Under the pieces are notes generated by a model, which was not told the origin of the DNA, did not search any database, and saw nothing but the letters and a program-made list of their open reading frames with translations. The position numbers were made by a program, and so were the translations under genes. A stretch of DNA of 12,813 nt from Gemmatimonadota bacterium. Its GTDB lineage: Bacteria; Gemmatimonadota; Gemmatimonadetes; Gemmatimonadales; Gemmatimonadaceae. Shown piece by piece: positions 1-6,147 of this stretch. The stretch is taken from assembly GCA_003142495.1 (NCBI GenBank), contig PLMM01000216.1:7574-20386 (forward strand). The letters are read 5' to 3'. Within the stretch, counting starts at the first letter, position 1, and every line of letters begins with the position of its first letter.

Positions 1-254
1 ACGTCGATCTTCACCTGCACGTGCGCATCGTGGCGTTCGCCGTTGCCGCGCAGGATGGCATTCGAGAGCGCTTCGCTCAGGGCGACGGGAATATTGAGGC
101 AGCACTGGCGCGCGGGATAGGAAAGCTGCGCGCACTGCTGTTTGACGACCTCGACCACTCGCTCGATGTAGCGGATGTCGCTGGGAATCTCGAGCTCGAG
201 CGCGATGTGCACGCGCCCGGGAGCGAACGGAAGCGCTTGGCTGATCGCCGACAC
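1..254 (-). CDS. Anti-sigma-factor serine kinase-like ATPase (RsbW/SpoIIAB type), N-terminal part, cut by the window edge
   Basis: Translating the minus strand from GTG at 254 gives 84 open codons running off the left edge. Residues 19-40 (LELEIPSDIRYIERVVEVV and onward) look like the first strand and helix of a GHKL/HATPase domain. Residues 57-71 (VALSEALSNAILRGN) match the N-box, with Glu61 and Asn65 at the ATP-Mg positions (ExxxN). The later G boxes lie outside the window. Family members bind a sigma factor or another partner and phosphorylate a STAS-domain antagonist. Such an antagonist is encoded 23 bases upstream, which supports the call. The start is uncertain: GTG 254 has only a weak SD, GTG 212 is an alternative, and the frame stays open upstream into the STAS gene. 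The target sigma factor is not visible. Confidence 0.8.
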   Translation of the reverse strand, partial: MSAISQALPFAPGRVHIALELEIPSDIRYIERVVEVVKQQCAQLSYPARQCCLNIPVALSEALSNAILRGNGERHDAHVQVKID

Positions 255-277
255 GCGGCGCTCGCTGGCGCGTTCGC

Positions 278-610
278 TCAGAAGGTCTCCAGCGCCCGTT
301 CCTTCGTGTCGGAGATCTGGAAAAGCGTGTCGAGCTTGGTGAGCTCGAAGAGCGTCTTCAGATCGTCGTTCAGATTGGCGAGACGAAGCTCCCCGCCCTG
401 CTCGCGGATCTTCTTCGACAGCGAAACCAGCACGCCGAGGCCGGAGCTATCGATGTAGCCCGTCTGGCTGAAATCGATCAGGAATTTGCGCTCGCCCTTC
501 TCGAGCTCGTCCAGCACGCGCTGCTTCAGCTCCTGGCGGTTGCCAACGATGAGTTGCCCTTCCACGTCTACCACGACAATCTCTCCCTGCTTCTCTATCG
601 CGAAGCTCAT
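278..610 (-). CDS. Anti-sigma factor antagonist, STAS domain (SpoIIAA/RsbV type)
   Basis: This 110-residue protein is a single STAS domain of normal length for the family. The N-terminal strands (residues 3-22, with VVVDVEGQLIVGN) lead to LIDFSQTGYIDSSGLGVL at 44-61. The DSSG motif is at 54-57. By family knowledge its second serine (Ser56, aligned with SpoIIAA Ser58) is the site phosphorylated by the partner kinase. In the unphosphorylated state such proteins bind the anti-sigma factor and free its sigma factor. ATG at 608-610 has GGGAG at 619-623, 8 bases upstream. The kinase-like gene follows 23 bases later, so the two are probably co-transcribed. A terminator-like hairpin upstream separates this pair from coaD. 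The signal it responds to cannot be inferred. Confidence 0.92.
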   Translation of the reverse strand: MSFAIEKQGEIVVVDVEGQLIVGNRQELKQRVLDELEKGERKFLIDFSQTGYIDSSGLGVLVSLSKKIREQGGELRLANLNDDLKTLFELTKLDTLFQISDTKERALETF

Positions 611-618
611 GTCCCGTT

Positions 619-623
619 CTCCC
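619..623 (-). promoter_or_regulatory. Ribosome binding site of the STAS gene
   Basis: The minus strand reads GGGAG, 8 bases before the ATG at 610. It supports this start in a window where many genes have no visible SD. Confidence 0.6.
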
Positions 624-753
624 GTCGAGATCTACACTCATGCGCGGTGACAATGGCGGTGGATCGATCGCCTTGTCGCATCTTAATGTCGCTTCCGTTT
701 GCGCGAGCCGAAAGATAAGCGCCGGCGCGCCTCGAAACGGAGCGGGCTAGTGC

Positions 754-784
754 AAAACTCCGTCCACGCCGAGCGGGCGGAGTT
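754..784 (-). terminator. Likely intrinsic terminator after coaD
   Basis: On the minus strand AACTCCG (784-778) can pair perfectly with CGGAGTT (762-756) across a 15-base loop. The 3' arm runs into a short T run (TTTT, 757-754). It begins 3 bases after the coaD stop codon and lies before the separately preceded STAS pair, which is the expected place for the end of the recJ-rsmD-coaD transcript. The T run is short, so efficiency is uncertain. Confidence 0.55.
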
Positions 785-787
785 GCC

Positions 788-1285
788 TCACGCTGGATCG
801 CCGCTGCCGGCGCTGAAGCGCTTGCGGAGCGCCGCATCCACCACCGGGTGCACCAGCCCGGAGGTATTGCCGCCGTACTTCGCGACCTCCCGAACGACGC
901 TCGAGCTCACGTAGGTTCGATCAATGCTTGGCACCATGAACACCGTTTCGAGATCGGCGTTCAGGTGGCGGTTCATGAGCGCCATCTGGTATTCGTACTC
1001 GAAGTCCGCCACGGCGCGGAGCCCGCGAATCGAAAGCGTCGCGCCAACGTCCCGCGCGAAGTCGACGAGCAGCCCGTTGAACTCGCGAACCTCGATCCGC
1101 GGATCGTTGCCGATGCTGTCCTTGATCATCTGGACACGCTCGGCAATTGAGAAGAGCGGCTGCTTGGCGGAATTGACTGCGACGGCGACGATGAGCTTGT
1201 CGACGAAGGTGAGGCTGCGCCACATGAGATCTTCGTGACCGCGCGTTACGGGATCGAAGCTGCCAGCGTAAACCGCGATCGGCAT
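788..1285 (-). CDS. coaD: Phosphopantetheine adenylyltransferase
   Basis: CoaD transfers AMP from ATP to 4'-phosphopantetheine to make dephospho-CoA, the penultimate step of coenzyme A synthesis in the cytoplasm. The 165-residue length is typical. The nucleotidyltransferase signature is at the N-terminus: GSFDP at 8-12, then T14 and GH at 16-17 (the T/HxGH element). KQPLFS at 41-46, the conserved IRGLRAVADFEYE at 87-99 and SSSVVRE at 127-133 (adenine/phosphate binding region) are all present. ATG at 1283-1285 begins the canonical MPIAVYAGSFDP. There is no clear SD in the 32 bases after rsmD. The rsmD-coaD neighbourhood is common in bacteria. It appears to be the last gene of its transcript, followed by a terminator-like hairpin. 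Confidence 0.96.
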   Translation of the reverse strand: MPIAVYAGSFDPVTRGHEDLMWRSLTFVDKLIVAVAVNSAKQPLFSIAERVQMIKDSIGNDPRIEVREFNGLLVDFARDVGATLSIRGLRAVADFEYEYQMALMNRHLNADLETVFMVPSIDRTYVSSSVVREVAKYGGNTSGLVHPVVDAALRKRFSAGSGDPA

Positions 1286-1317
1286 GGGCTCGTGGGGTGC
1301 GGGAGTGTCCGGAACGA

Positions 1318-1833
1318 TCAGGCGCGAAAGAAAGTGAGCGCCGTGTCACCATAACGGCGAGTGTCGCCGCCGGCGGGCATCGTTTCTTCGGCCGCGTGCT
1401 CGAGGGCCAGGATGCGCGAGAATTGCCGCTCGCGCCAGCGGTCGGCGACCTGGGCCGCGAATCCCTTGCGGTACGGTGGGTCGGCGAAGGCCACGTCGTA
1501 GGCGTGCTCGCCGAGCGCGCCTACGAAGCGGAGCGCGTCCATGCGCTCGACGGTGCTCGCGTCGCCCGCGCCCAGCAGCGAGATGTTCGCGCGCAGCGAC
1601 AGCAGGCTCGGCGCTGCGGACTCGACGAAGGTGGCGTGCGAGGCGCCGCGCGAGAGCGCTTCGAGGCCGAGCGCGCCAGAGCCGGAGAAGAGGTCGAGAA
1701 CCGTGGCGTCGGGAAGATCATTTTGCAGGATGCTCATCCACGCTTCGCGCACGCGATCGGCGGTGGGGCGGACTTTGGTGCCGCGCGGCGCGGCGATCGT
1801 GCGTCCGCGCCAGCGGCCGGCGACTATTCGCAC
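1318..1833 (-). CDS. rsmD: 16S rRNA (guanine966-N2)-methyltransferase
   Basis: RsmD methylates N2 of G966 in 16S rRNA of the small subunit using S-adenosylmethionine. The protein is 171 residues, slightly shorter than the E. coli enzyme. The start MRIVAGRWRGR is the family's usual N-terminus and supports GTG at 1831-1833. RPTADRVREA at 22-31 is also family-typical. The SAM-binding motif is DLFSGSGALGLEALSRGA at 47-64, and the catalytic DPPY of amino-methyltransferases is at 118-121. It starts 6 bases after the recJ stop without a visible SD, so translational coupling to recJ is likely. Nothing looks truncated. Confidence 0.95.
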   Translation of the reverse strand: MRIVAGRWRGRTIAAPRGTKVRPTADRVREAWMSILQNDLPDATVLDLFSGSGALGLEALSRGASHATFVESAAPSLLSLRANISLLGAGDASTVERMDALRFVGALGEHAYDVAFADPPYRKGFAAQVADRWRERQFSRILALEHAAEETMPAGGDTRRYGDTALTFFRA

Positions 1834-1839
1834 ACGAGT

Positions 1840-3561
1840 CTAGCGGCGCACGGCGGCGAGCTTCGCCTGCAGGCGCGGCACGCCATTCCAGTCGTCGCGC
1901 TCGAGGCGGTACGCGATGTCGAAGGGGATCGCGACATCGAGCTCGCTCGCAAGATGCGCCATCCCCCAGCCGATCGCCTCGAGCTCGCCCGCATCGGTGC
2001 GCAGCCGCAGCTTGAGATGCCCGTCGCCCATCACGCGCGCCGGCGCCGCGAGACGCACGCCGCGCGACACGAGCACGGGCGTGGGATTCGACGGCCCGAA
2101 CGGCTCGAAGTGGCGGAGCAGGGACTCGAGCTCGAGCGTCGCTGCGGAGATGGGCAGCTCGAGGTCGACGCGCAGCTCCGCCGCGAGATCGTTCACGGTG
2201 AGCTGCGCGAGCGCGATTTCGTTGAAGCGGCGCGCGAGCTCCGGCACGTTCGCGCGCGCTATCGTGACGCCCGCCGCCGCGCGGTGTCCGCCGAAGCGCA
2301 CGAGCAGATCGCGGCACTCAGTCAACGCGCCATGCAGATCGAAGGCGGAGATCGAGCGCCCCGAGCCCTTCCCCTCCTCGCCGTCGAGCGCGATGAGCAG
2401 CACCGGACGCCCGTGCTCCTCGAGTAGCCGCGACGCGACGATCCCGATCACGCCGGGGTGCCATCCCTCTTCCGCGAGCACGATGCCGTGCGTGGCATCG
2501 AGATCGAGCCCCTCGATCATCTCGCGGGCGCGCGCGAGCGTTTTCCTGTCGACGTCCTGCCGATGGCGATTGAGCTCCTCGAGCTCGCGCGCGATCGCGT
2601 TCGCCTCATGCTCGCTCTCCGTCATGAGCAGCTCGACGCCGCGAAGCGCGTGGCCGAGGCGCCCGACGGCGTTCAGGCGCGGCGCGAGGATGAAGCCGAT
2701 GCGCCCGGCGTTGAGCGGCTTCCCCTCGAGCCCCGACGACCGAATGAGCGCGCGCAGCCCGTGGTTCGTGGTGTCCTTCATGACCTTGAGCCCCGCGCGC
2801 GCGAGCACGCGATTCTCACCTCGCAGCGGCGCGACGTCCGCGATCGTCGCGAGCGCGACGAGATCGAGCAGGCGATAGACGTCGTCCTCGCTGCCGCCCA
2901 TCGCGCGCGTGAGCGCCAGCGACAGCTTGAACGCGATGCCAACCGCAGCGAGATCCTTATCCGGATACTCGCAGCCATCCTGCTTCGGATTCAGCACCGC
3001 GAAACACTGTGGCAGCGGCCCACTCGGCAGGTGATGATCGGTGATGATCACATCGATCCCCGCCTTGCATGCGGCCTCCACCGGCGCAAGCGCGTTGGTG
3101 CCGCAGTCGCAGGTGACGAGCACCTTCGCATCGGCGGCTATCGCGGCGTTGATGCCGGCCATCGTGAGATCGTAGCCGTCTTCGATGCGGCGCGGGATGA
3201 ACGGAATGGCGTTCCCGCCGAGCGAGGCGATGGTGCGCAGGAGCACGGTGGTGGAGGCCATGCCGTCGACGTCGTAGTCGCCGTGCACCACGATGCGCTC
3301 GCCGCCACGGATGGCGCGCACGAGTCGCTCGACGGCGACGTCCATGCCGAGCATGAGGGCGGGATCATGGAGCTGTTCGAGGCGCGGGCGGAGATAGCGC
3401 TTCGCGCTCTCGACGGTGCTGAAGCCGCGCCGCAGCAGCAGCTCGCAGATCACCGATGGGAGATGGAGTTCGTTCGCCAGCGCCGCTACAGCCACCGCAT
3501 CCGGGGCGCTGGGGAGCACCCAGCGAGATGGCGGTCGGGTGCGTGCGGCGATTGCGTTCAC
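1840..3561 (-). CDS. recJ: Single-stranded-DNA-specific 5'-3' exonuclease RecJ
   Basis: RecJ degrades single-stranded DNA 5' to 3' in recombination and mismatch or base excision repair. With GTG at 3561 it has 573 residues, the usual size. DHH-phosphoesterase motifs are in order: HGDYDVDG at 93-100, VTCDCG with Asp152, TDHH with Asp175-His176-His177, APRLNAVGR at 293-301, then DHHA1 motifs GSGRSI at 399-404 and FGGHRAAAG at 423-431. A C-terminal OB-like domain fills about 493-573. The open frame extends to a TTG at 3597 (585 residues). Those extra codons (AGT AAT TTT and others) are unlike the GC-rich codons around them and would overlap a small hairpin, so I prefer GTG 3561. No SD is well placed for either start. 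A near-neighbour gene ends at 3601, and rsmD follows 6 bases downstream. Confidence 0.95.
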   Translation of the reverse strand: MNAIAARTRPPSRWVLPSAPDAVAVAALANELHLPSVICELLLRRGFSTVESAKRYLRPRLEQLHDPALMLGMDVAVERLVRAIRGGERIVVHGDYDVDGMASTTVLLRTIASLGGNAIPFIPRRIEDGYDLTMAGINAAIAADAKVLVTCDCGTNALAPVEAACKAGIDVIITDHHLPSGPLPQCFAVLNPKQDGCEYPDKDLAAVGIAFKLSLALTRAMGGSEDDVYRLLDLVALATIADVAPLRGENRVLARAGLKVMKDTTNHGLRALIRSSGLEGKPLNAGRIGFILAPRLNAVGRLGHALRGVELLMTESEHEANAIARELEELNRHRQDVDRKTLARAREMIEGLDLDATHGIVLAEEGWHPGVIGIVASRLLEEHGRPVLLIALDGEEGKGSGRSISAFDLHGALTECRDLLVRFGGHRAAAGVTIARANVPELARRFNEIALAQLTVNDLAAELRVDLELPISAATLELESLLRHFEPFGPSNPTPVLVSRGVRLAAPARVMGDGHLKLRLRTDAGELEAIGWGMAHLASELDVAIPFDIAYRLERDDWNGVPRLQAKLAAVRR

Positions 3562-3576
3562 ACCGTGAAAATTACT

Positions 3577-3591
3577 CTCCCCAGTGGGGAG
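3577..3591 (-). other. Small perfect hairpin between the DUF164 gene and recJ
   Basis: The minus strand reads CTCCCC-ACT-GGGGAG, a 6-base perfect stem with a 3-base loop, followed by AGTAATTTT. It could act as a weak terminator after the zinc-ribbon gene. The 3' arm (GGGGAG) is also SD-like, but it sits 15 bases before GTG 3561, which is too far for a standard site. Its function is inferred from structure and position only. Confidence 0.4.
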
Positions 3592-3600
3592 CAACAAGCA

Positions 3601-4305
3601 TCATCCCGTCGCGTACAGAAGCACTCCGCACGCCTCGCACACATCGATCGCGCGCCCGGCCGCGATCACATTCCGGCGCTGCATCGGAATCGCCGTGTCG
3701 CATCGCCCGCACGCCTGTCCGCGCAGCGGATAGAGCACGTTCGAGGTGTTGCGACTCAAGATGCGCTCGTACTTGAGGAGAATTCCCTTCGACACATGCG
3801 TCGCTCGCTCGTTGCGAATGGTGCGCGCCGCAGCGAGCTCCTTCTCGATCACCGCGCGCTCCTTCGCGTGCGCCTCGCGCTGCTCCATCTGTCGCGTATC
3901 GAGCTCGCCGAGGAGCTTCTGCTGTCCGTCGATCGCGTGGTGCACATCGTGCACGCGCAGCGAGAGCGAGTGGAGATCGGTCTCCTCCTCCGACAGCACC
4001 TTCTTGAGCATGTCGACCTGCGCCATCGCGGCGGTCGCTTCCTTCGGCTTCCGCACGACATCGAGCGTGGCGAGGTTGCGCTCCTGCATCGCCTTGTGAT
4101 CCTCGACCTTGATCGAGAGCTCGCGCCGCTTCTTCTCCTCCTGCTCCGCGGTCGTCTTCGCGCGAGCGAGCGAGTCTTCAACTTGTTTGCGCTCGGCGTC
4201 CAGCGCGATCAACTGTGAATCGAGCGCACGCAACTTCTCATTGAGCTGCGCGACGATCGTGTCTTCCGCTTGCAGGGCCAATACCGCTTCCAGGTCTGGA
4301 CTCAC
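3601..4305 (-). CDS. Coiled-coil protein with C-terminal C4 zinc ribbon (DUF164/zf-RING_7 family)
   Basis: This 234-residue protein begins with a long heptad-rich helical region. Roughly residues 5-75 and 95-165 form two arms, probably an antiparallel coiled-coil hairpin, rich in Glu, Lys, Arg, Leu and Ala. It ends in a zinc ribbon: CGRC at 199-202 and CEAC at 223-226. This layout matches the DUF164 family, whose studied member is Helicobacter HP0958 (FlgZ), linked to RpoN stability and flagellar mRNA. The role in this organism is unknown, and its place between dnaG and recJ hints at nucleic acid work. GTG at 4303-4305 follows a perfect AAGGAGGT at 4309-4316, the strongest ribosome site in the window, which overlaps the dnaG stop codon. 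High expression relative to neighbours is my inference. Confidence 0.88.
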   Translation of the reverse strand: MSPDLEAVLALQAEDTIVAQLNEKLRALDSQLIALDAERKQVEDSLARAKTTAEQEEKKRRELSIKVEDHKAMQERNLATLDVVRKPKEATAAMAQVDMLKKVLSEEETDLHSLSLRVHDVHHAIDGQQKLLGELDTRQMEQREAHAKERAVIEKELAAARTIRNERATHVSKGILLKYERILSRNTSNVLYPLRGQACGRCDTAIPMQRRNVIAAGRAIDVCEACGVLLYATG

Positions 4306-4308
4306 TAA

Positions 4309-4316
4309 ACCTCCTT
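4309..4316 (-). promoter_or_regulatory. Consensus Shine-Dalgarno site of the DUF164 gene
   Basis: The minus strand reads TAAGGAGGTTTAGTG: the dnaG stop TAA (4317-4315) runs into AAGGAGGT, then TTTA-type spacing and the GTG start at 4305. It fixes this start with confidence and suggests reinitiation or strong independent initiation right after dnaG. Confidence 0.85.
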
Positions 4317-6147
4317 ACGTTTTGCGAGCAGGGCCGTAGCCCTTGAATGATCGATCGCCCATCGCGTTTTTCTCATTTCGCAGTCGTTCCATGTTCGACA
4401 GGATGTCGTCCTGCTGGTCGAGTGACGCGATCGGCATTTCGCGCTGTTTCTCGTGCAGCTCTCTCTTCACCGCGATGCCGCGAAAGTATGCGAGCAGCGC
4501 CGCGAAGTTCTCGGCGTACTTCTCACCTTCGCCGATCGGATCGTTCAGCAGCTCGTTGAAGCGGTCCGCACTTTCCGGCATGAGGCGACTCGCCAGCACA
4601 TCGGCGGGGTCGTCAGGCTCCCCGCTGAGTAGTGCGCGATAGATGTCAGCGAGCGCGTCATCATGCAATTGGTCCGGCCCAACCGTCTCCACCGCTACTT
4701 CGATGTTGGACCGGACATGGAGAAGTATACGAACCAGTAGTCGCTCCTTGGGGGGTGGCGCCGAAGTCGGCGCCCTCCGCTCCACCGTACGCCGCTCGAC
4801 GATGGTCGAATTCTCCGGTGGCGGAGGCACCGGCGCCCTCCCGGACTGCGACGATGACGCACGCGATGGCGTTTGCGAGACCTCGCGGGCGAGCGCATCG
4901 CGGGGAACACCCGAGATCTCGCTCGCCCGCGATAGATAAATTTCTCGCGTCACGCTGTCCGCTGTCGCGCGAAGCGTCGGGAGCAGCTTGTCGATCGCCA
5001 CGCGCTTCTTGTGCAGATCCGCGAAGTAGCCGCCACGCTCGAGCTCCATCAGCTTCCGCTCGAAGATGTCGACGGCACCCGAGAGCTGTTCCGCCAGCTT
5101 CTCGCCGCCGAACTTGTCGACGAAGGAGTCGGGATCCTCCCCCTCCGGAAGCGTCACCACCTGCACGGCGAGCTGCTGGCGCAGCAGCTGATCGCCCGAC
5201 CGAAAGGTCGCCTTGAGCCCCGCCTTGTCATTGTCGTAGAGCAGATACGCCTGCTTCGCGTACTTCGGCAGCAGCGCGGCCTGATCCTCGGTGAGCGCGG
5301 TGCCGAGCGGCGCGACCACCCACTCGAAGCCAGCCGACACGAGCCGCACGACGTCGAAGTAACCCTCGACGATCATCACGCGCCCTTCGCGCCGAATCGC
5401 GTGCTTCGCCATGTGCAGCCCGTAGAGCAGGCGCCCCTTCGAGTAGACCGGCGACTCCGACGAGTTCAGATACTTCGGCTCGCCGGGGCCGAGCAGCCGC
5501 CCGCCGAAGCCCGTGCAGTTGCCGGCGACATCGAGGATCGGGAACATGAGCCGATTGCGGAAGCGCGGGCGAAGCTCGCCGCTATCCTCGCGCAGCACGA
5601 GCAGCCCGGCCTCGGTGAGCGTCTCCTCGGTGACGCCGAGTGCGACGAGATGCTCGCGCATCGCCTTGGTGTCGCGCGGCGCGAAGCCGAGCCCGAACCG
5701 ATCCGCCACATCGCGCGACACTCGGCGGAACGCGAGATAGTTCCGCGCCTCCTCGCCCGCGCGCTCGTCCCAGAGCTGCGTGCGGAACCAGTCGGCGACC
5801 ATCGCGTTGACGTCCCACAGCGGCTGCCGCGGATCCTGCGCATCCGCGCGTCGCTGCACCTCGTCGATCACGATCCCCGATCGATGCGCGACGTACCTGA
5901 TCGCATCCGGGAAGCTCATGCCGAGTCGCTTCTGCAGATACTTGAAGACGTCCCCCGACTCGTTGCACACGAAGCAGTGATACAACCCCTTCGCGGGCAC
6001 GACGGAGAAATTCGGACCCGTGCCCTGGTGAAAGGGACAGGGCCCGCGATAGCTGTTCCCCACGCGCTTGAGCTTCACGTGCTCGCTGATGATCTGCACG
6101 ATGTCCGCGCCTTCGCGCACGCGCTCGACGGACTCGTCGGTGATCAC
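4315..6147 (-). CDS. dnaG: DNA primase
   Basis: DnaG makes RNA primers at the replication fork with the DnaB helicase. With GTG at 6147 it has 610 residues and starts MITDESVERVREGADIV, the standard N-terminus. The open frame runs 14 codons further upstream, but those residues are not family-like. GGAG at 6153-6156, 5 bases upstream, supports the GTG. The CHC2 zinc finger uses Cys37, His40, Cys58 and Cys61. The catalytic core has RFRNRLMFPI near 195-204 and a Toprim domain with VEGYFDV (Glu261) and YDNDKAG (Asp305, Asp307). In that motif Asn replaces the more usual Gly. A Pro/Ser/Arg-rich linker (about 426-468) precedes the helical, presumably DnaB-binding C-terminal domain. Its start overlaps the mutS2 stop by 4 bases (GTGA), so translation is probably coupled. 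Confidence 0.97.
   Translation of the reverse strand: MITDESVERVREGADIVQIISEHVKLKRVGNSYRGPCPFHQGTGPNFSVVPAKGLYHCFVCNESGDVFKYLQKRLGMSFPDAIRYVAHRSGIVIDEVQRRADAQDPRQPLWDVNAMVADWFRTQLWDERAGEEARNYLAFRRVSRDVADRFGLGFAPRDTKAMREHLVALGVTEETLTEAGLLVLREDSGELRPRFRNRLMFPILDVAGNCTGFGGRLLGPGEPKYLNSSESPVYSKGRLLYGLHMAKHAIRREGRVMIVEGYFDVVRLVSAGFEWVVAPLGTALTEDQAALLPKYAKQAYLLYDNDKAGLKATFRSGDQLLRQQLAVQVVTLPEGEDPDSFVDKFGGEKLAEQLSGAVDIFERKLMELERGGYFADLHKKRVAIDKLLPTLRATADSVTREIYLSRASEISGVPRDALAREVSQTPSRASSSQSGRAPVPPPPENSTIVERRTVERRAPTSAPPPKERLLVRILLHVRSNIEVAVETVGPDQLHDDALADIYRALLSGEPDDPADVLASRLMPESADRFNELLNDPIGEGEKYAENFAALLAYFRGIAVKRELHEKQREMPIASLDQQDDILSNMERLRNEKNAMGDRSFKGYGPARKT

Larger units (their letters stand above)
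611..787. other. Longest intergenic gap, between coaD and the STAS gene
   Basis: This 177-base stretch is the largest non-coding interval in the window. On the minus strand it holds, in order, a terminator-like hairpin just after coaD (754-784), an alternative pairing partner for that hairpin (737-742), the 10-base palindrome GCGCCGGCGC (719-728), and the STAS-gene SD (619-623). A promoter for the STAS pair should lie here. The best -10-like hexamer I see is TAAGAT in minus-strand CATTAAGATGC near 681-690, without a convincing -35, so I do not call one. No credible small gene is seen. Confidence 0.5.

Noticed and set aside
189..197. CTCGAGCTC repeated across the window (for example also at 1978, 2125, 2578 and 5038)
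   Set aside because: It is the reverse of Glu-Leu-Glu written with the preferred GAG and CTC codons, so codon usage explains it better than a functional motif.
719..728. Perfect 10-base palindrome GCGCCGGCGC
   Set aside because: Made of GC dinucleotide steps common in this genome, with no loop to form a proper hairpin and no paired site nearby; probably chance.
607..837. A 76-codon minus-strand frame over the coaD-STAS gap
   Set aside because: It overlaps the coaD end, the terminator-like hairpin and the STAS-gene SD, and its Arg/Ala/Ser-rich composition is typical of non-coding GC-rich DNA.
3029..3058. Repeated GTGATGATC-like units within recJ
   Set aside because: They encode the DVIITDHH stretch of the DHH motif; the protein sequence explains the repetition.
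2458..4218. A 586-codon plus-strand frame opposite recJ and the DUF164 gene
   Set aside because: It spans two real minus-strand genes and their junction, shows no domain, and has the same low-complexity shadow composition.
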